NCBI GenBank assembly: GCA_927353735.1 | Contig: CAKMIA010000001.1 | Span: 1-64,000, forward strand | Source: an uncultured Veillonellaceae bacterium | GTDB taxonomy: Bacteria > Bacillota > Negativicutes > Veillonellales > Dialisteraceae | Direction: 5' to 3' | DNA length: 64,000 nt | Shown: in pieces, positions 36,120 to 44,569 of the stretch | How the letters are laid out: each line of letters begins with the position of its first letter | Numbering within the stretch: the first letter of the stretch is position 1 | Translations under genes and position numbers: made by a program | Notes under the pieces: model-generated | Databases searched by the model: none | What the model was told of the DNA's origin: nothing | What the model saw: the letters and a program-made list of their open reading frames with translations, nothing else

Positions 36120-37592
36120 ATGAAGCAGGAAGGCGAAATTTTTCTCAGGGAACAGGTTCAGCATATTCGTGCTGCGGTGATCGGCGATGTCATGGCAGAC
36201 CGGTATATATTTGGCAGTGTAAACCGGATTTCACCGGAAGCCCCGGTGCCGGTCAATCTGGTGCAGTTTGAAAAGTCGGTACTGGGTGGTGCAGCCAATA
36301 CAGCAGCTAATCTGGCGGCTCTGGGATGCCGGGTTTATGCGGCGGGTATGCGCGGGGAAGATGAAAATGGAAAGATTCTGCATGGATTGTTCAGGCAGAT
36401 CGGAATCGATGACAGTGGCATTCTTGTACGAAAAGAGTACAGTACAATCACAAAAATGCGGATTCTCGGAGCCAGACAACAAATGATGCGCCTTGACTTT
36501 GAGAGAAAAGAGCCTCTCGATGAGAAGGGGCTTCAGTCGGTGCTCCAATGGCTGGAAAACCGGCATGATGAAGGACTGGACTGCATTATCCTTTCAGATT
36601 ACGGAAAGGGATTTATCACACCGCAGCTGGCGCAGGAGGTGATCCGCCGAGGGCATCGCTGGAAGCTGCCTGTACTGGTAGACCCGAAGGGAAGCGACTG
36701 GCATAAATATACCGGGGCCTATGGCATTACCCCCAATTTGAAGGAGCTTTCCGACTGCTGCGGACGAGCCATCTGCAATGAGGATGAAGACATTGAACGG
36801 GAAGGCGTGCTGATCCGCGAAAAGTATCATCTGAAGTATCTTTTTGTGACACGTTCAGAAAAGGGGATCACGAGCATCGGAAGCAAGGAAATCATCCACT
36901 GTCCGGCCATGGCAAGGGATGTATTTGATGTGTCCGGCGCCGGTGATACGGTCATGGCGGTACTGGCAGCGGCTCTGGCAGCGGGGCGGGATTCCGAGAC
37001 GGCGCTGAAGCTGGCCAATACGGCAGCCGGCATTGCTGTATCCCGTGTGGGAACCTATCCTGTGCGGAGAGAGGAGGTTCTGGACGCCTGGGAAAATGAA
37101 GAACGGGATCTGCGGAAAAACTACCGTCCGCTCACCTGGGAAGAGGCAGAAGGGAAAGTGGCGCGGTGGAAGGAAAAAGGTGAAACCGTTGTTTTTACCA
37201 ATGGCTGTTTTGACATTCTGCATCGGGGCCATGTGACTTATCTGCAACAAGCGGCTGCGCTGGGGGATCATCTGATTGTCGGGCTAAACTCGGATGACTC
37301 TGTGCGGCGGCTGAAGGGGGCGGAACGACCGGTCAATGGGGAAATGGACCGGGCCTTCATGCTGGCGGCACTGCGTTTTGTGGATGATGTGGTTCTGTTT
37401 ACAGAGGATACGCCGAAAGAGCTGTTGTCTCATCTCCGGCCGGATATCCTGGTCAAGGGCGGTGATTACCGGCCCGAAGAAGTGGCAGGGCGTGAGTATG
37501 CCGGACGGGTGGATATTCTGCCCTTTGTAGACGGGTATTCCACAACGGGAACCATTGAAAAAATTCGGAAGCATGGAGACAAAAAGGCATGA
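36120..37592 (+). CDS. hldE: Bifunctional heptose kinase/adenylyltransferase HldE
   Basis: 490 residues. Residues ~1-325 are a PfkB-type kinase (GGAANTAANLAALG; DVSGAGDTVMAV with the catalytic Asp) phosphorylating heptose 7-phosphate at C1; residues ~345-490 are a nucleotidyltransferase (FTNGCFDILHRGHVTYL) making ADP-heptose. ADP-heptose feeds LPS inner core and marks a diderm envelope. GGGGAGG precedes the ATG. It overlaps the following GT9 gene by four bases. Confidence 0.95.
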   Translation: MKQEGEIFLREQVQHIRAAVIGDVMADRYIFGSVNRISPEAPVPVNLVQFEKSVLGGAANTAANLAALGCRVYAAGMRGEDENGKILHGLFRQIGIDDSGILVRKEYSTITKMRILGARQQMMRLDFERKEPLDEKGLQSVLQWLENRHDEGLDCIILSDYGKGFITPQLAQEVIRRGHRWKLPVLVDPKGSDWHKYTGAYGITPNLKELSDCCGRAICNEDEDIEREGVLIREKYHLKYLFVTRSEKGITSIGSKEIIHCPAMARDVFDVSGAGDTVMAVLAAALAAGRDSETALKLANTAAGIAVSRVGTYPVRREEVLDAWENEERDLRKNYRPLTWEEAEGKVARWKEKGETVVFTNGCFDILHRGHVTYLQQAAALGDHLIVGLNSDDSVRRLKGAERPVNGEMDRAFMLAALRFVDDVVLFTEDTPKELLSHLRPDILVKGGDYRPEEVAGREYAGRVDILPFVDGYSTTGTIEKIRKHGDKKA

Positions 37593-38680
37593 TGCAGAAG
37601 CTGGATCTGAAACAGAAGACGATTGTTGTTTTTTATATGCTTTATTTTGGGGACATGGTCTCCATTACTCCGTTCCTTGAGGTACTCCGGAGAGAAGCGA
37701 AGGGTTCCCGCATCATTCTGGTGATTGATCAGCGGTTTGCGGAATCTGTTCAATATAATCCCAATATTGATGAGCTTGTCCCGGTCGACCGCAGGGCAGG
37801 CGGTCTGAGTGCTTCCTGGAAACTGGGGCGGCAGCTGAGAGACCGGCATCCGGATATTCTCTTTGTCCTTCACGGTACAACGAGGACATTTCTGATGGGG
37901 CTGGCTATGCATCCCAAATGGTGGACCGGCGAAGCGGGAACACGGCTGGACCATTTTTTCATGGATCAGGAGCTGCTGGTCGAGCGAAAAGACTGCCATG
38001 CGGCCGAAAAGTATCTGCGTGTTCTACAAGATATCGGAGTGGAAGATCTGTCTCATCATGGCATGCAAACCTTTACCGGACCTGCATGGGAAACAGCAGC
38101 AGAGGCATTTTTTCATAAGCAGGGAATTCGTCGTGGGGAGAAGCTGGCAGGTTTTTCGGTGGGAAGCTCCACAAAGGAAAAAAACTGGCCGGCGGAAAAT
38201 TATGGAGAAGTAGCGGACTATTTTGCAGAGAAGGGATATATCCCGGTCTTTTTCGGTGTTACAAATGAGCTGCCATTGATTGAGGCAGCTGTTGGACACA
38301 TGAAATGGAAGAAAAAAGCCGTTATAGCGGCCGGGAAATTATCTATGGGAGAATTTATGGCGGCAGCCTCCTGGTGTGATGTCGGATTTACCAATGACAG
38401 CGGCCCCATGTATGTATTTGACAGCCGGGGTGTGCCGACGATCGCCATGTTTGGCCCAAGCAATGCCAGACTGCATCATCCCATAGGACAGCGTTCCTGT
38501 GCATTGTCCTCCAGTGATCTGCCTCTTACGCAGGATCATGTGAGGCATACCATCCGGGATAAGACCTATGTTCCCATTGAACGGATACCCGTAGAAGAAG
38601 TCATTCGGGCGGGGGAATGGGCTCTTGGTCTGAGAGAAGATAAAAGGTATGCCGAACATTACTGTATCATCTCGTCGTAA
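37589..38680 (+). CDS. GT9-family glycosyltransferase (heptosyltransferase-like)
   Basis: 363 residues, LPS heptosyltransferase fold. It has the N-terminal FYMLYFGDMVSITPFL, the GT9 donor region FSVGSSTKEKNWPAENYGEVADYF and FTNDSGPMYVFDSRGVPTIAMFGPSN (the conserved NDSG...H/A loop). Coupled to hldE, so it most likely transfers ADP-heptose to the lipid A-Kdo core. Heptosyltransferase I versus II cannot be told. Confidence 0.9.
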   Translation: MMQKLDLKQKTIVVFYMLYFGDMVSITPFLEVLRREAKGSRIILVIDQRFAESVQYNPNIDELVPVDRRAGGLSASWKLGRQLRDRHPDILFVLHGTTRTFLMGLAMHPKWWTGEAGTRLDHFFMDQELLVERKDCHAAEKYLRVLQDIGVEDLSHHGMQTFTGPAWETAAEAFFHKQGIRRGEKLAGFSVGSSTKEKNWPAENYGEVADYFAEKGYIPVFFGVTNELPLIEAAVGHMKWKKKAVIAAGKLSMGEFMAAASWCDVGFTNDSGPMYVFDSRGVPTIAMFGPSNARLHHPIGQRSCALSSSDLPLTQDHVRHTIRDKTYVPIERIPVEEVIRAGEWALGLREDKRYAEHYCIISS

Positions 38681-38702
38681 CATCAGGGGCTGTACTGAAA
38701 TC

Positions 38703-38731
38703 TTGACAAAATGAGGAAATATCGGTAAAAT
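38703..38731 (+). promoter_or_regulatory. infC operon promoter
   Basis: TTGACA (38703-38708), 17 bases, TAAAAT (38726-38731). Confidence 0.85.
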
Positions 38732-38739
38732 GATTTACG

Positions 38740-38874
38740 TATCAATTGCAAGAAGAAGTCATCCGCTTCTCACCTTACAAGGCACAGGCTACTAAGGTCA
38801 CGTATGAATTCAGAGCGGGCGGCATCAGCTGTCCGTTTTTCCTTGCAATGAAAACTTTTTCGGAGGTGAAAAGA
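38740..38874 (+). promoter_or_regulatory. infC-rpmI-rplT leader with attenuator
   Basis: About 135 bases of untranslated leader. CGGGCGGC-ATCA-GCTGTCCG (38817-38836, 8 bp with G-U pairs) followed by TTTTT is an intrinsic terminator before infC, and the upstream TCCGCTTCTCACC can pair with its AGCGG side, giving a rival structure. This is how L20-controlled infC leaders of Firmicutes work; L20 or another signal as the ligand is inferred. Confidence 0.65.
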
Positions 38875-39384
38875 ATAAGTAAGGAACTCAGTATCAATGA
38901 ACAGATCCGTGCCCGTGAGGTCCGGGTCGTCAGCGATACAAACGAACAGTTGGGGATCATGGCTCTTCGCGATGCGATTCATCTGGCTGAGGAAAAAGGT
39001 CTTGATCTCGTAGAGGTGGCGCCGAATGGCAAGCCTCCGGTATGCCGTATCATGAATTACGGAAAATACAGATATGAGCAGCAGAAGCGTGATAAGGAAG
39101 CTAAGAAAAAGCAGAAAATTTTCCAGATCAAGGAAGTCAAGCTTCGGCCCAATATCGAAGATCATGATTTTTTTGTGAAGCTGAAGCATGCGCAGCGTTT
39201 TCTTGCTGATGGCAATAAGGTCAAAGTAACGATTATGTTCCGCGGCAGAGAGATGACGCATCCTGAGCTGGGCAGAGAGGTCCTGGATCGTGTGATCAAG
39301 GAACTCGGAGACACAATTGTTCGTGAGAAACCGCCGAAAATGGAAGGGCGCAATATGACAATGGTCATTGCACCGAAAGTTTGA
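38875..39384 (+). CDS. infC: Translation initiation factor IF-3 with apparent AUA start
   Basis: 169 residues from ATA at 38875. GGAGGTG ends six bases before this ATA, and the next residues (SKELSINEQIRAREVRVVS) align with the usual IF-3 N-terminus. The in-frame ATG codons at 38746 and 38848 would add leader sequence (with the attenuator inside the first) and have no ribosome binding site. Non-canonical infC starts let IF-3, which rejects such codons, repress its own synthesis; AUU is common, AUA rarer. The C-terminal domain (VKVTIMFRGREMTH) is complete. Confidence 0.93.
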   Translation: MSKELSINEQIRAREVRVVSDTNEQLGIMALRDAIHLAEEKGLDLVEVAPNGKPPVCRIMNYGKYRYEQQKRDKEAKKKQKIFQIKEVKLRPNIEDHDFFVKLKHAQRFLADGNKVKVTIMFRGREMTHPELGREVLDRVIKELGDTIVREKPPKMEGRNMTMVIAPKV

Positions 39385-39402
39385 TGAAGGAGAGATTGCA
39401 TT

Positions 39403-39600
39403 ATGCCGAAAATGAAAACCCGCCGCGCTGCTGCAAAGCGCTTTACTGAAACCGGTTCCGGTCAGTTCAAGAGAAACAAAGCATTCCACAGCCATATTCT
39501 TGAAAAGAAATCCCCGAAGAGAAAGAGAAATTTCAGAAAAGCGGCTATGATTTCCAAATCTGATTACAAGCGCGTAGTTAGAATGCTGCCGAACGGCTAA
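39403..39600 (+). CDS. rpmI: 50S ribosomal protein L35
   Basis: 65 residues, basic, starting [14 protein letters not shown] and with [22 protein letters not shown], unmistakable L35. AAGGAGAG precedes the ATG. Middle gene of the infC-rpmI-rplT operon. Confidence 0.97.
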   Translation: MPKMKTRRAAAKRFTETGSGQFKRNKAFHSHILEKKSPKRKRNFRKAAMISKSDYKRVVRMLPNG

Positions 39601-39620
39601 TAGAAGGAGGATTTTAAGAA

Positions 39621-39971
39621 ATGGCAAGAGTAAAAAGCGGACTTACCAATCACGCAAGACATAAAAAGATTCTGAAACTGGCAAAGGGCTACAGAGGAGC
39701 TCGTCATTCCCAGTTCCGCAAAGCCAATGAGCTGGTTATGAAGGCTCTCTATTATGCAAGAAGAGACCGCAGAGCAAAGAAGAGAGAATTCCGCAAGCTT
39801 TGGATCATCCGTATCAATGCTGCAGCTCGTCAGAACGGCCTGACCTACAGCAAGCTGATCGCTGGTCTGAACAAAGCAGGGATTGAAGTCAATCGCAAGA
39901 TGCTGTCTGAACTGGCAATTCATGATCCGGCTGCATTTACGAAGCTGGCAGAAGCTGCAAAGAATGCCTAA
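39621..39971 (+). CDS. rplT: 50S ribosomal protein L20
   Basis: 116 residues with the L20 signatures [19 protein letters not shown] and [26 protein letters not shown] lies upstream. In Firmicutes L20 binds the operon leader and represses the operon, which fits the attenuator seen before infC. Confidence 0.97.
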   Translation: MARVKSGLTNHARHKKILKLAKGYRGARHSQFRKANELVMKALYYARRDRRAKKREFRKLWIIRINAAARQNGLTYSKLIAGLNKAGIEVNRKMLSELAIHDPAAFTKLAEAAKNA

Positions 39972-39974
39972 TAT

Positions 39975-40005
39975 AAAAAAGTGTGCCCATGGGCACACTT
40001 TTTTA
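39975..40005 (+). terminator. Terminator after rplT
   Basis: AAGTGTGCC-CATG-GGCACACTT, 9-bp stem plus T run. Confidence 0.92.
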
Positions 40006-40026
40006 TTGGAAAAATAGCGGACTCAT

Positions 40027-40058
40027 AAAAAATCCTGTCGCATTGCAGACAGGATTTT
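40027..40058. terminator. Terminator facing the dehydrogenase gene
   Basis: AAAATCCTGTC and GACAGGATTTT, 11-bp perfect stem; lies just past the minus-strand dehydrogenase stop. Confidence 0.85.
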
Positions 40059-40082
40059 GGATTGATATAAAAGGATAATACG

Positions 40083-41024
40083 TCAGCAGATTATATTTTT
40101 CTGGCATCCAGCCATCCAGGCTTCAATGTTTTCGAAGACAATAGCTGCACGGCGTTTCATGGCTTCTGTACTGAAAAAGCCGAGATGCGGCGTGAGGAGG
40201 CAATGAGGAGCAGAGAGCAGCGGATGATCTGCCGGCAGCGGCGGTTCCTGATCGTATACATCGATGCCTGCGCCTCCGATACGGCCGGCTTTCAGGGCTT
40301 CTGCCAGTGCAGCGCTGTCGACAATGGGGCCGCGGGCGGTATTGATGAGAATGGCGGTGGATTTCATCAAAGCCAGTTCCTGCCCGCTGATAAGATGGCG
40401 CGTTTCTTCTGTCAGGGGCAGATGAATGGAAAGAATATCGCTGGTGGACAGAAGCGTTTTCAGGTCCGTATAGTGGATAGATGAATCTTTGGGCGTTCGG
40501 CTCCATCCCCAGACCTCACAGCCGAAAGCATGAGCCAGAGCAGCCGTTCTGCATCCGATCGCTCCGGTTCCAATAATGCCGAAACGTTTTCCGGCCAGTT
40601 CCGTGCCGAGAAATTCTGCATTACTTTTTCCCTGGCGGACAGCAGAGTCGGCATGAATGAGGTCACGGGACAGAGAAAGAGCCATACCGAAAACGAGTTC
40701 GGCCACCGCTTCGGTAGAATAGCCGGCACAATTGGATACCGCGATATGATGATCACGGCAGTAATCGATATCTGCGTGATCCACTCCCGTAAAAGCGATG
40801 CAGAGGTATTTGAGATTCGCAGCCATTTCAAGTGCTTTCGCGGTACAGGGATAATTGGCAATAACAGCTGCATCGGCAGAAGACAGACGCCGGCCCAATT
40901 CTACCTGGTCCTGGGGGCGGTTGTCATACAGTTCCAGTGTCCATCCTGCTTCCTGGAGAGGCTGGAACAAATGGGAAATAAGCGTTTCAGAGACAGCAAG
41001 TGGTTCAGCAATGACTAATTTCAT
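40083..41024 (-). CDS. D-isomer 2-hydroxyacid dehydrogenase
   Basis: 313 residues. NAD-binding GIIGTGAIGCRTAALAHAFG, catalytic Arg in INTARGPIVD, Glu in DVYDQEPPLP and His in LTPHLGFFS are all present. Substrate (glycerate, lactate, 2-oxoisocaproate and others) cannot be read from sequence. AAAGGAG precedes the ATG. It follows the EamA exporter gene with a 21-base gap, so the two are probably one operon. Confidence 0.9.
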   Translation of the reverse strand: MKLVIAEPLAVSETLISHLFQPLQEAGWTLELYDNRPQDQVELGRRLSSADAAVIANYPCTAKALEMAANLKYLCIAFTGVDHADIDYCRDHHIAVSNCAGYSTEAVAELVFGMALSLSRDLIHADSAVRQGKSNAEFLGTELAGKRFGIIGTGAIGCRTAALAHAFGCEVWGWSRTPKDSSIHYTDLKTLLSTSDILSIHLPLTEETRHLISGQELALMKSTAILINTARGPIVDSAALAEALKAGRIGGAGIDVYDQEPPLPADHPLLSAPHCLLTPHLGFFSTEAMKRRAAIVFENIEAWMAGCQKNIIC

Positions 41025-41045
41025 AATGACTCCTTTGCATAAAAC

Positions 41046-41942
41046 TTAGTGAGAACGGAAAGAAAAAAAGGGACGAATCTGGAACAGCACAGGACTGGGA
41101 AGCTGAGACCAGAAGACACCGATAATCATACAGCAGACTCCGATAAGTTCCCGGGAAGACATGGCTTCATTCAGAAATAAAAATCCGGACAGTCCGCCGA
41201 AGACCATTTCAAGGCTGAGAATCATGGAACACTCTGTGGGAGGCAGATATTTCTGGCCGACGATTTGAAATGTATAGGCTACGCCTGTAGAAAAAAGGCC
41301 GGTATACAGTATCGGCCACCAGGCAGCGAGAAGGGCTTCCGGATGGATGGATTCCAAGGCCAATGCACCGGTCAGACTGATCAGACCGCAGACAAAGAAC
41401 TGTCCGGCGGCGATCTGAATGGGTGCATATCGTTGCGAGGCGTAATCCAGATACAGGATATGCATGGAAAAGCATATGGCGCAGAGAAAAACCAGAATAT
41501 CGCCGGTTTCAATGTGAAATGCTTCTGTTACGGAAAGAAAATAAACGCCGGTCATGGCGAGCAGGGCACCAACAGCATGGTTCCGGCACAGTGCTTTTCC
41601 CAGAAAGATGCCGAAAACAGGAACCATAAGAATATAGGTAGCAGTAATAAAGCTGGCTTTGGAAGCCGTGGTATATAATAATCCGATCTGCTGAAGCAGC
41701 GTTCCGCTGCAGAGAAAAAATCCTGCAATAGCAATGGCAAGCCAGCGGGGGAGGTTCGTCTTTTTAGGGGGCGGATCAGAATGCTTCAAAAGCAGTATGG
41801 GGAGAAGAGAGATTGCACCGATAAAAGAGCGGGCGGCACTGAATGTAAATGGTCCTATGTCATTCATGGCCACGACCTGGGCGACAAAAGCAAATCCCCA
41901 GATGGCAGCCGTAAGCACGAGGAGCAGGCGATATTTTAGCAT
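41046..41942 (-). CDS. EamA/DMT-family transporter
   Basis: 298 residues, ten predicted membrane segments in two EamA repeats (LLLVLTAAIWGFAFVAQ; and the second half GLFSTGVAYTFQIVGQKYLPP). DMT proteins of this type export amino acids, purines or other metabolites; the co-transcribed dehydrogenase hints at an amino- or hydroxy-acid, which is inference. AGGAT-type site precedes the ATG. Confidence 0.88.
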   Translation of the reverse strand: MLKYRLLLVLTAAIWGFAFVAQVVAMNDIGPFTFSAARSFIGAISLLPILLLKHSDPPPKKTNLPRWLAIAIAGFFLCSGTLLQQIGLLYTTASKASFITATYILMVPVFGIFLGKALCRNHAVGALLAMTGVYFLSVTEAFHIETGDILVFLCAICFSMHILYLDYASQRYAPIQIAAGQFFVCGLISLTGALALESIHPEALLAAWWPILYTGLFSTGVAYTFQIVGQKYLPPTECSMILSLEMVFGGLSGFLFLNEAMSSRELIGVCCMIIGVFWSQLPSPVLFQIRPFFSFRSH

Positions 41943-41984
41943 GATTTATATCCTAAAACAAAAAACAGGTAAAACAAATAAAGA

Positions 41985-42013
41985 TACAGATAAAGGATAA
42001 TTTTCATTATAAT
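41985..42013 (+). promoter_or_regulatory. HAD phosphatase promoter
   Basis: TATAAT (42008-42013) with a weak -35 TACAGA 17 bases upstream. Confidence 0.5.
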
Positions 42014-42070
42014 ATAAGCAGAAGAATAAAGAAATGGCCGGATTACGGCCTGATAAGGAGGATTATATTT

Positions 42071-42880
42071 ATGCATATACGGTTGATCGCAGTGGATCTG
42101 GATGGGACGCTGCTGCATGATGATATGACTATATCAGAATATTCCCGAAATGTAATCCGTCGTGCTGCGGAAAAGGTCCGGATTGTAGTTGCAACCGGAC
42201 GAATGTTTGATTCTGCACGGGAAAAGGTACAGAAACTGGGATTGGGGGATATTCCAATTATCTGTTATACGGGAGCCTGGATCGGGCTGGCGGAATCGGG
42301 CAGACTTCTGCATAAAGATGGGATTCCGGCAAACCTGGCAGAAAAAATTCTGGGAGACGGAAGGCGGTTTGGATGGCTCATTCAATCCTATGTAGAGGAT
42401 GAAATTTGTCTGCCTTCGCCGTCGGCTGCGGAAGCAGACTGTCGCAAATATCGTGCGAAGGAGGCAAAATATCTGGGAGAAGCCTTTTATCATCCGGAAA
42501 CAGATCCGACCCGGTTGATAATTGTGGAGGCAGATACAGGAAAGAGAGAGCAGATCCGAATATATCTGGAAAAAAGATACGGTTCACAAGTAGAGATGGT
42601 GTATCCCGGAGATATTTTTCTGGATATTCATCGAAAGGGCGTTTCCAAGGCCAATGCACTTCACGAACTGGGAGAATTATGGGGAATCACACCGCAGGAA
42701 ATGGTCTCCTTTGGCAATACAGAAAATGATGCGTCCATGCTGCGGATGACAGGTTTGTCTTATGCGGTAGCCAATTCGGAAATTGAAGCAAAAAAAGCGG
42801 CAAAGGATATTCTGCCGCTGACCAATAATGAAGATGGTCCTGCCCATAAGATTCAGGAGCTGCTGTCACTTGATATATGA
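42071..42880 (+). CDS. HAD-superfamily Cof-type phosphatase
   Basis: 269 residues. HAD motif I AVDLDGTLL (nucleophile Asp), motif II VVATGR, the Cof-type cap, motif III Lys in HRKGVSKANAL and motif IV FGNTENDASML. Cof proteins dephosphorylate sugar phosphates, flavin precursors or PLP-type phosphates; the specific substrate is unknown. AAGGAGG precedes the ATG. Monocistronic, convergent with the epimerase. Confidence 0.92.
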   Translation: MHIRLIAVDLDGTLLHDDMTISEYSRNVIRRAAEKVRIVVATGRMFDSAREKVQKLGLGDIPIICYTGAWIGLAESGRLLHKDGIPANLAEKILGDGRRFGWLIQSYVEDEICLPSPSAAEADCRKYRAKEAKYLGEAFYHPETDPTRLIIVEADTGKREQIRIYLEKRYGSQVEMVYPGDIFLDIHRKGVSKANALHELGELWGITPQEMVSFGNTENDASMLRMTGLSYAVANSEIEAKKAAKDILPLTNNEDGPAHKIQELLSLDI

Positions 42881-42888
42881 GGCAGCGT

Positions 42889-42929
42889 AAAAAAACAGCG
42901 CACAATTTGGATTGTGTGCTGTTTTTTTT
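42889..42929. terminator. Bidirectional terminator
   Basis: ACAGCGCACAAT-TTGG-ATTGTGTGCTGT, 12 bp with G-U, flanked by A and T runs; between the convergent HAD and epimerase genes. Confidence 0.92.
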
Positions 42930-43848
42930 ATTGCATCGTCCGGGAAAAGAAGGCAATCGTTTCAGACAGGCCTTCATCCAGAGACGTTTGGGGAGCCCAG
43001 CCAAGAAGATGCTCCGCTTTCTGCCGGGACAGGAAGGAACGGTAAATATCACCGGGGCGGACAGGACCATAATGAATCTTTACCGGTTTTCCGGAAAGCT
43101 GAATCATTTTGCGGGCCAGTGTGTTTAATGAAACTTCCGATCCGGTACTGACGTTGCAGATAGAGCCATTTCCTTTTGTAAGAGCTGCCACGTTGGCGGA
43201 AACTACATCATGAACATTGATAAAATCACGGGTTTGTCTGCCGTCGCCGAAAATGGTGAGATCCTTTCCTTCCGCAAGCTGTTTCGCAAAAATATAAATG
43301 ACGCCGCCTTCTCCATGAGCGCCCTGTCTCGGCCCATATACGTTGCTGTACCGAAGAATCGCATAATCCAGTCCGTAGAGCTGGTGATACAGTTCCAGAT
43401 AATTTTCAGTCATCCATTTGGTAAGGCCATAAAAGGAAAGCGGGTGAGGCGGCACTTCCTCGGTCAGTGGAAGTGCAGAATTATCTCCATAGATGGCCGC
43501 CGAAGAAGAAAAAATGATTTTTTTTACGCCGCCCTGGCGGGCTGCTTCCAGAAGAGACAGCAGACCCATAATATTTTCATCTGCATCATGGTAAGGATCC
43601 TTGATGGAGGAAGGAACCATGGTCTGAGCCGCTTCGTGATAAATAACATCAAAATGGCCTTGGCCCAAAAATTGAAGGGACTCACGGCAGCGGATATCTG
43701 CTTCAATAAAACGGGCCTTCGATGGAATAAATGCTTTGCTTCCGGTAGAGAGATTATCAATGATTGTAACAGAATGTCCTTCAGCAAGAAGGGCATCTGC
43801 CAGATGGGAACCGATAAAACCGGCACCTCCGGTAATCAGAATGTTCAT
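42928..43848 (-). CDS. NAD-dependent sugar epimerase/dehydratase
   Basis: 306 residues, extended SDR. GGAGFIGSH binds NAD; the catalytic triad is in FSSSAAIYG and YGLTKW (Tyr-x3-Lys). Resembles UDP-glucose 4-epimerases of the GalE type in Firmicutes. ATG 43848 is the natural start (MNILITGGAG); AAAGG lies ten bases upstream; the frame is open to 43917. It sits 16 bases after the response regulator, so a shared transcript with the two-component pair is likely. Product sugar is unknown. Confidence 0.9.
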   Translation of the reverse strand: MNILITGGAGFIGSHLADALLAEGHSVTIIDNLSTGSKAFIPSKARFIEADIRCRESLQFLGQGHFDVIYHEAAQTMVPSSIKDPYHDADENIMGLLSLLEAARQGGVKKIIFSSSAAIYGDNSALPLTEEVPPHPLSFYGLTKWMTENYLELYHQLYGLDYAILRYSNVYGPRQGAHGEGGVIYIFAKQLAEGKDLTIFGDGRQTRDFINVHDVVSANVAALTKGNGSICNVSTGSEVSLNTLARKMIQLSGKPVKIHYGPVRPGDIYRSFLSRQKAEHLLGWAPQTSLDEGLSETIAFFSRTMQ

Positions 43849-43864
43849 AGAATTGCAGCCTTTC

Positions 43865-44569
43865 TCAGTCCATATGGAAACGGTAGCCTGCTCCCCATAC
43901 GGTTTCAATTCGTTCATAAGGCCGTCCGGCGATGGCTTTCAGCTTATCGCGAAGCCGATTGATATGTACGGTAACGGTCGCCGGTTCACCGATGGGGTCC
44001 AGACTCCAGATTTTTTCAAACAGCTGCTCTTTGGAGAAGACTTCATTGGGATGTTCCACAAGAAAACACAGAAGATCAAATTCCTTGCCTGTGAGAGAGA
44101 CATCCTTCCCGTCCAGAATCACCTGTCTTGCTTTGGGGCGGATTGTCAGGGTATCGATAGTGATGCCTTCTTCCACCGCCGGTGCGGATGCTTCATTTTT
44201 CATCAAGCGCTGATGTGTGGAGATGTGGGCGCGAAGTCTGGCCACCAGTTCCGTCGGGCTGAAGGGTTTTACGATATAGTCATCTGCGCCGAGGCCGAGG
44301 CCGCGGATTTTATCGACCTCTTCCTTTCGGGCGGTGACAAAAAGAATCGGCACATCGGTCTTTTCCCGCATTTTGCGGCAGAGGGAAAAGCCATCATCGC
44401 CAGGAAGCATTACATCGAGAAGAATGGCATCGATTTTTACTTCATCCATAATTTTCAGTGCTTCTTCACCGTTTTCCGCAATGCGGACTACATAGTTGTT
44501 TGGTTCCAGAAAATCCCGTTCCAGTTCGGCGATAAGGGAATCGTCTTCTACAATGAGCACGTTTAGCAT
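43865..44569 (-). CDS. OmpR/PhoB-family response regulator
   Basis: 234 residues. Receiver domain with intact pocket (E8-D9-D10 in VEDDS; Asp52 in LLDVMLP; VTAR; VKPF) and a winged-helix DNA-binding domain ending in VWGAGYRFHMD. The start overlaps the kinase gene's end by seven bases, so they form one operon. It precedes the epimerase. Confidence 0.94.
   Translation of the reverse strand: MLNVLIVEDDSLIAELERDFLEPNNYVVRIAENGEEALKIMDEVKIDAILLDVMLPGDDGFSLCRKMREKTDVPILFVTARKEEVDKIRGLGLGADDYIVKPFSPTELVARLRAHISTHQRLMKNEASAPAVEEGITIDTLTIRPKARQVILDGKDVSLTGKEFDLLCFLVEHPNEVFSKEQLFEKIWSLDPIGEPATVTVHINRLRDKLKAIAGRPYERIETVWGAGYRFHMD

Noticed and set aside
38746-38874. N-terminal extension of infC from ATG 38746 or 38848
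   Set aside because: The extension contains the leader terminator, has no ribosome site and does not resemble IF-3; the ATA at 38875 fits better.
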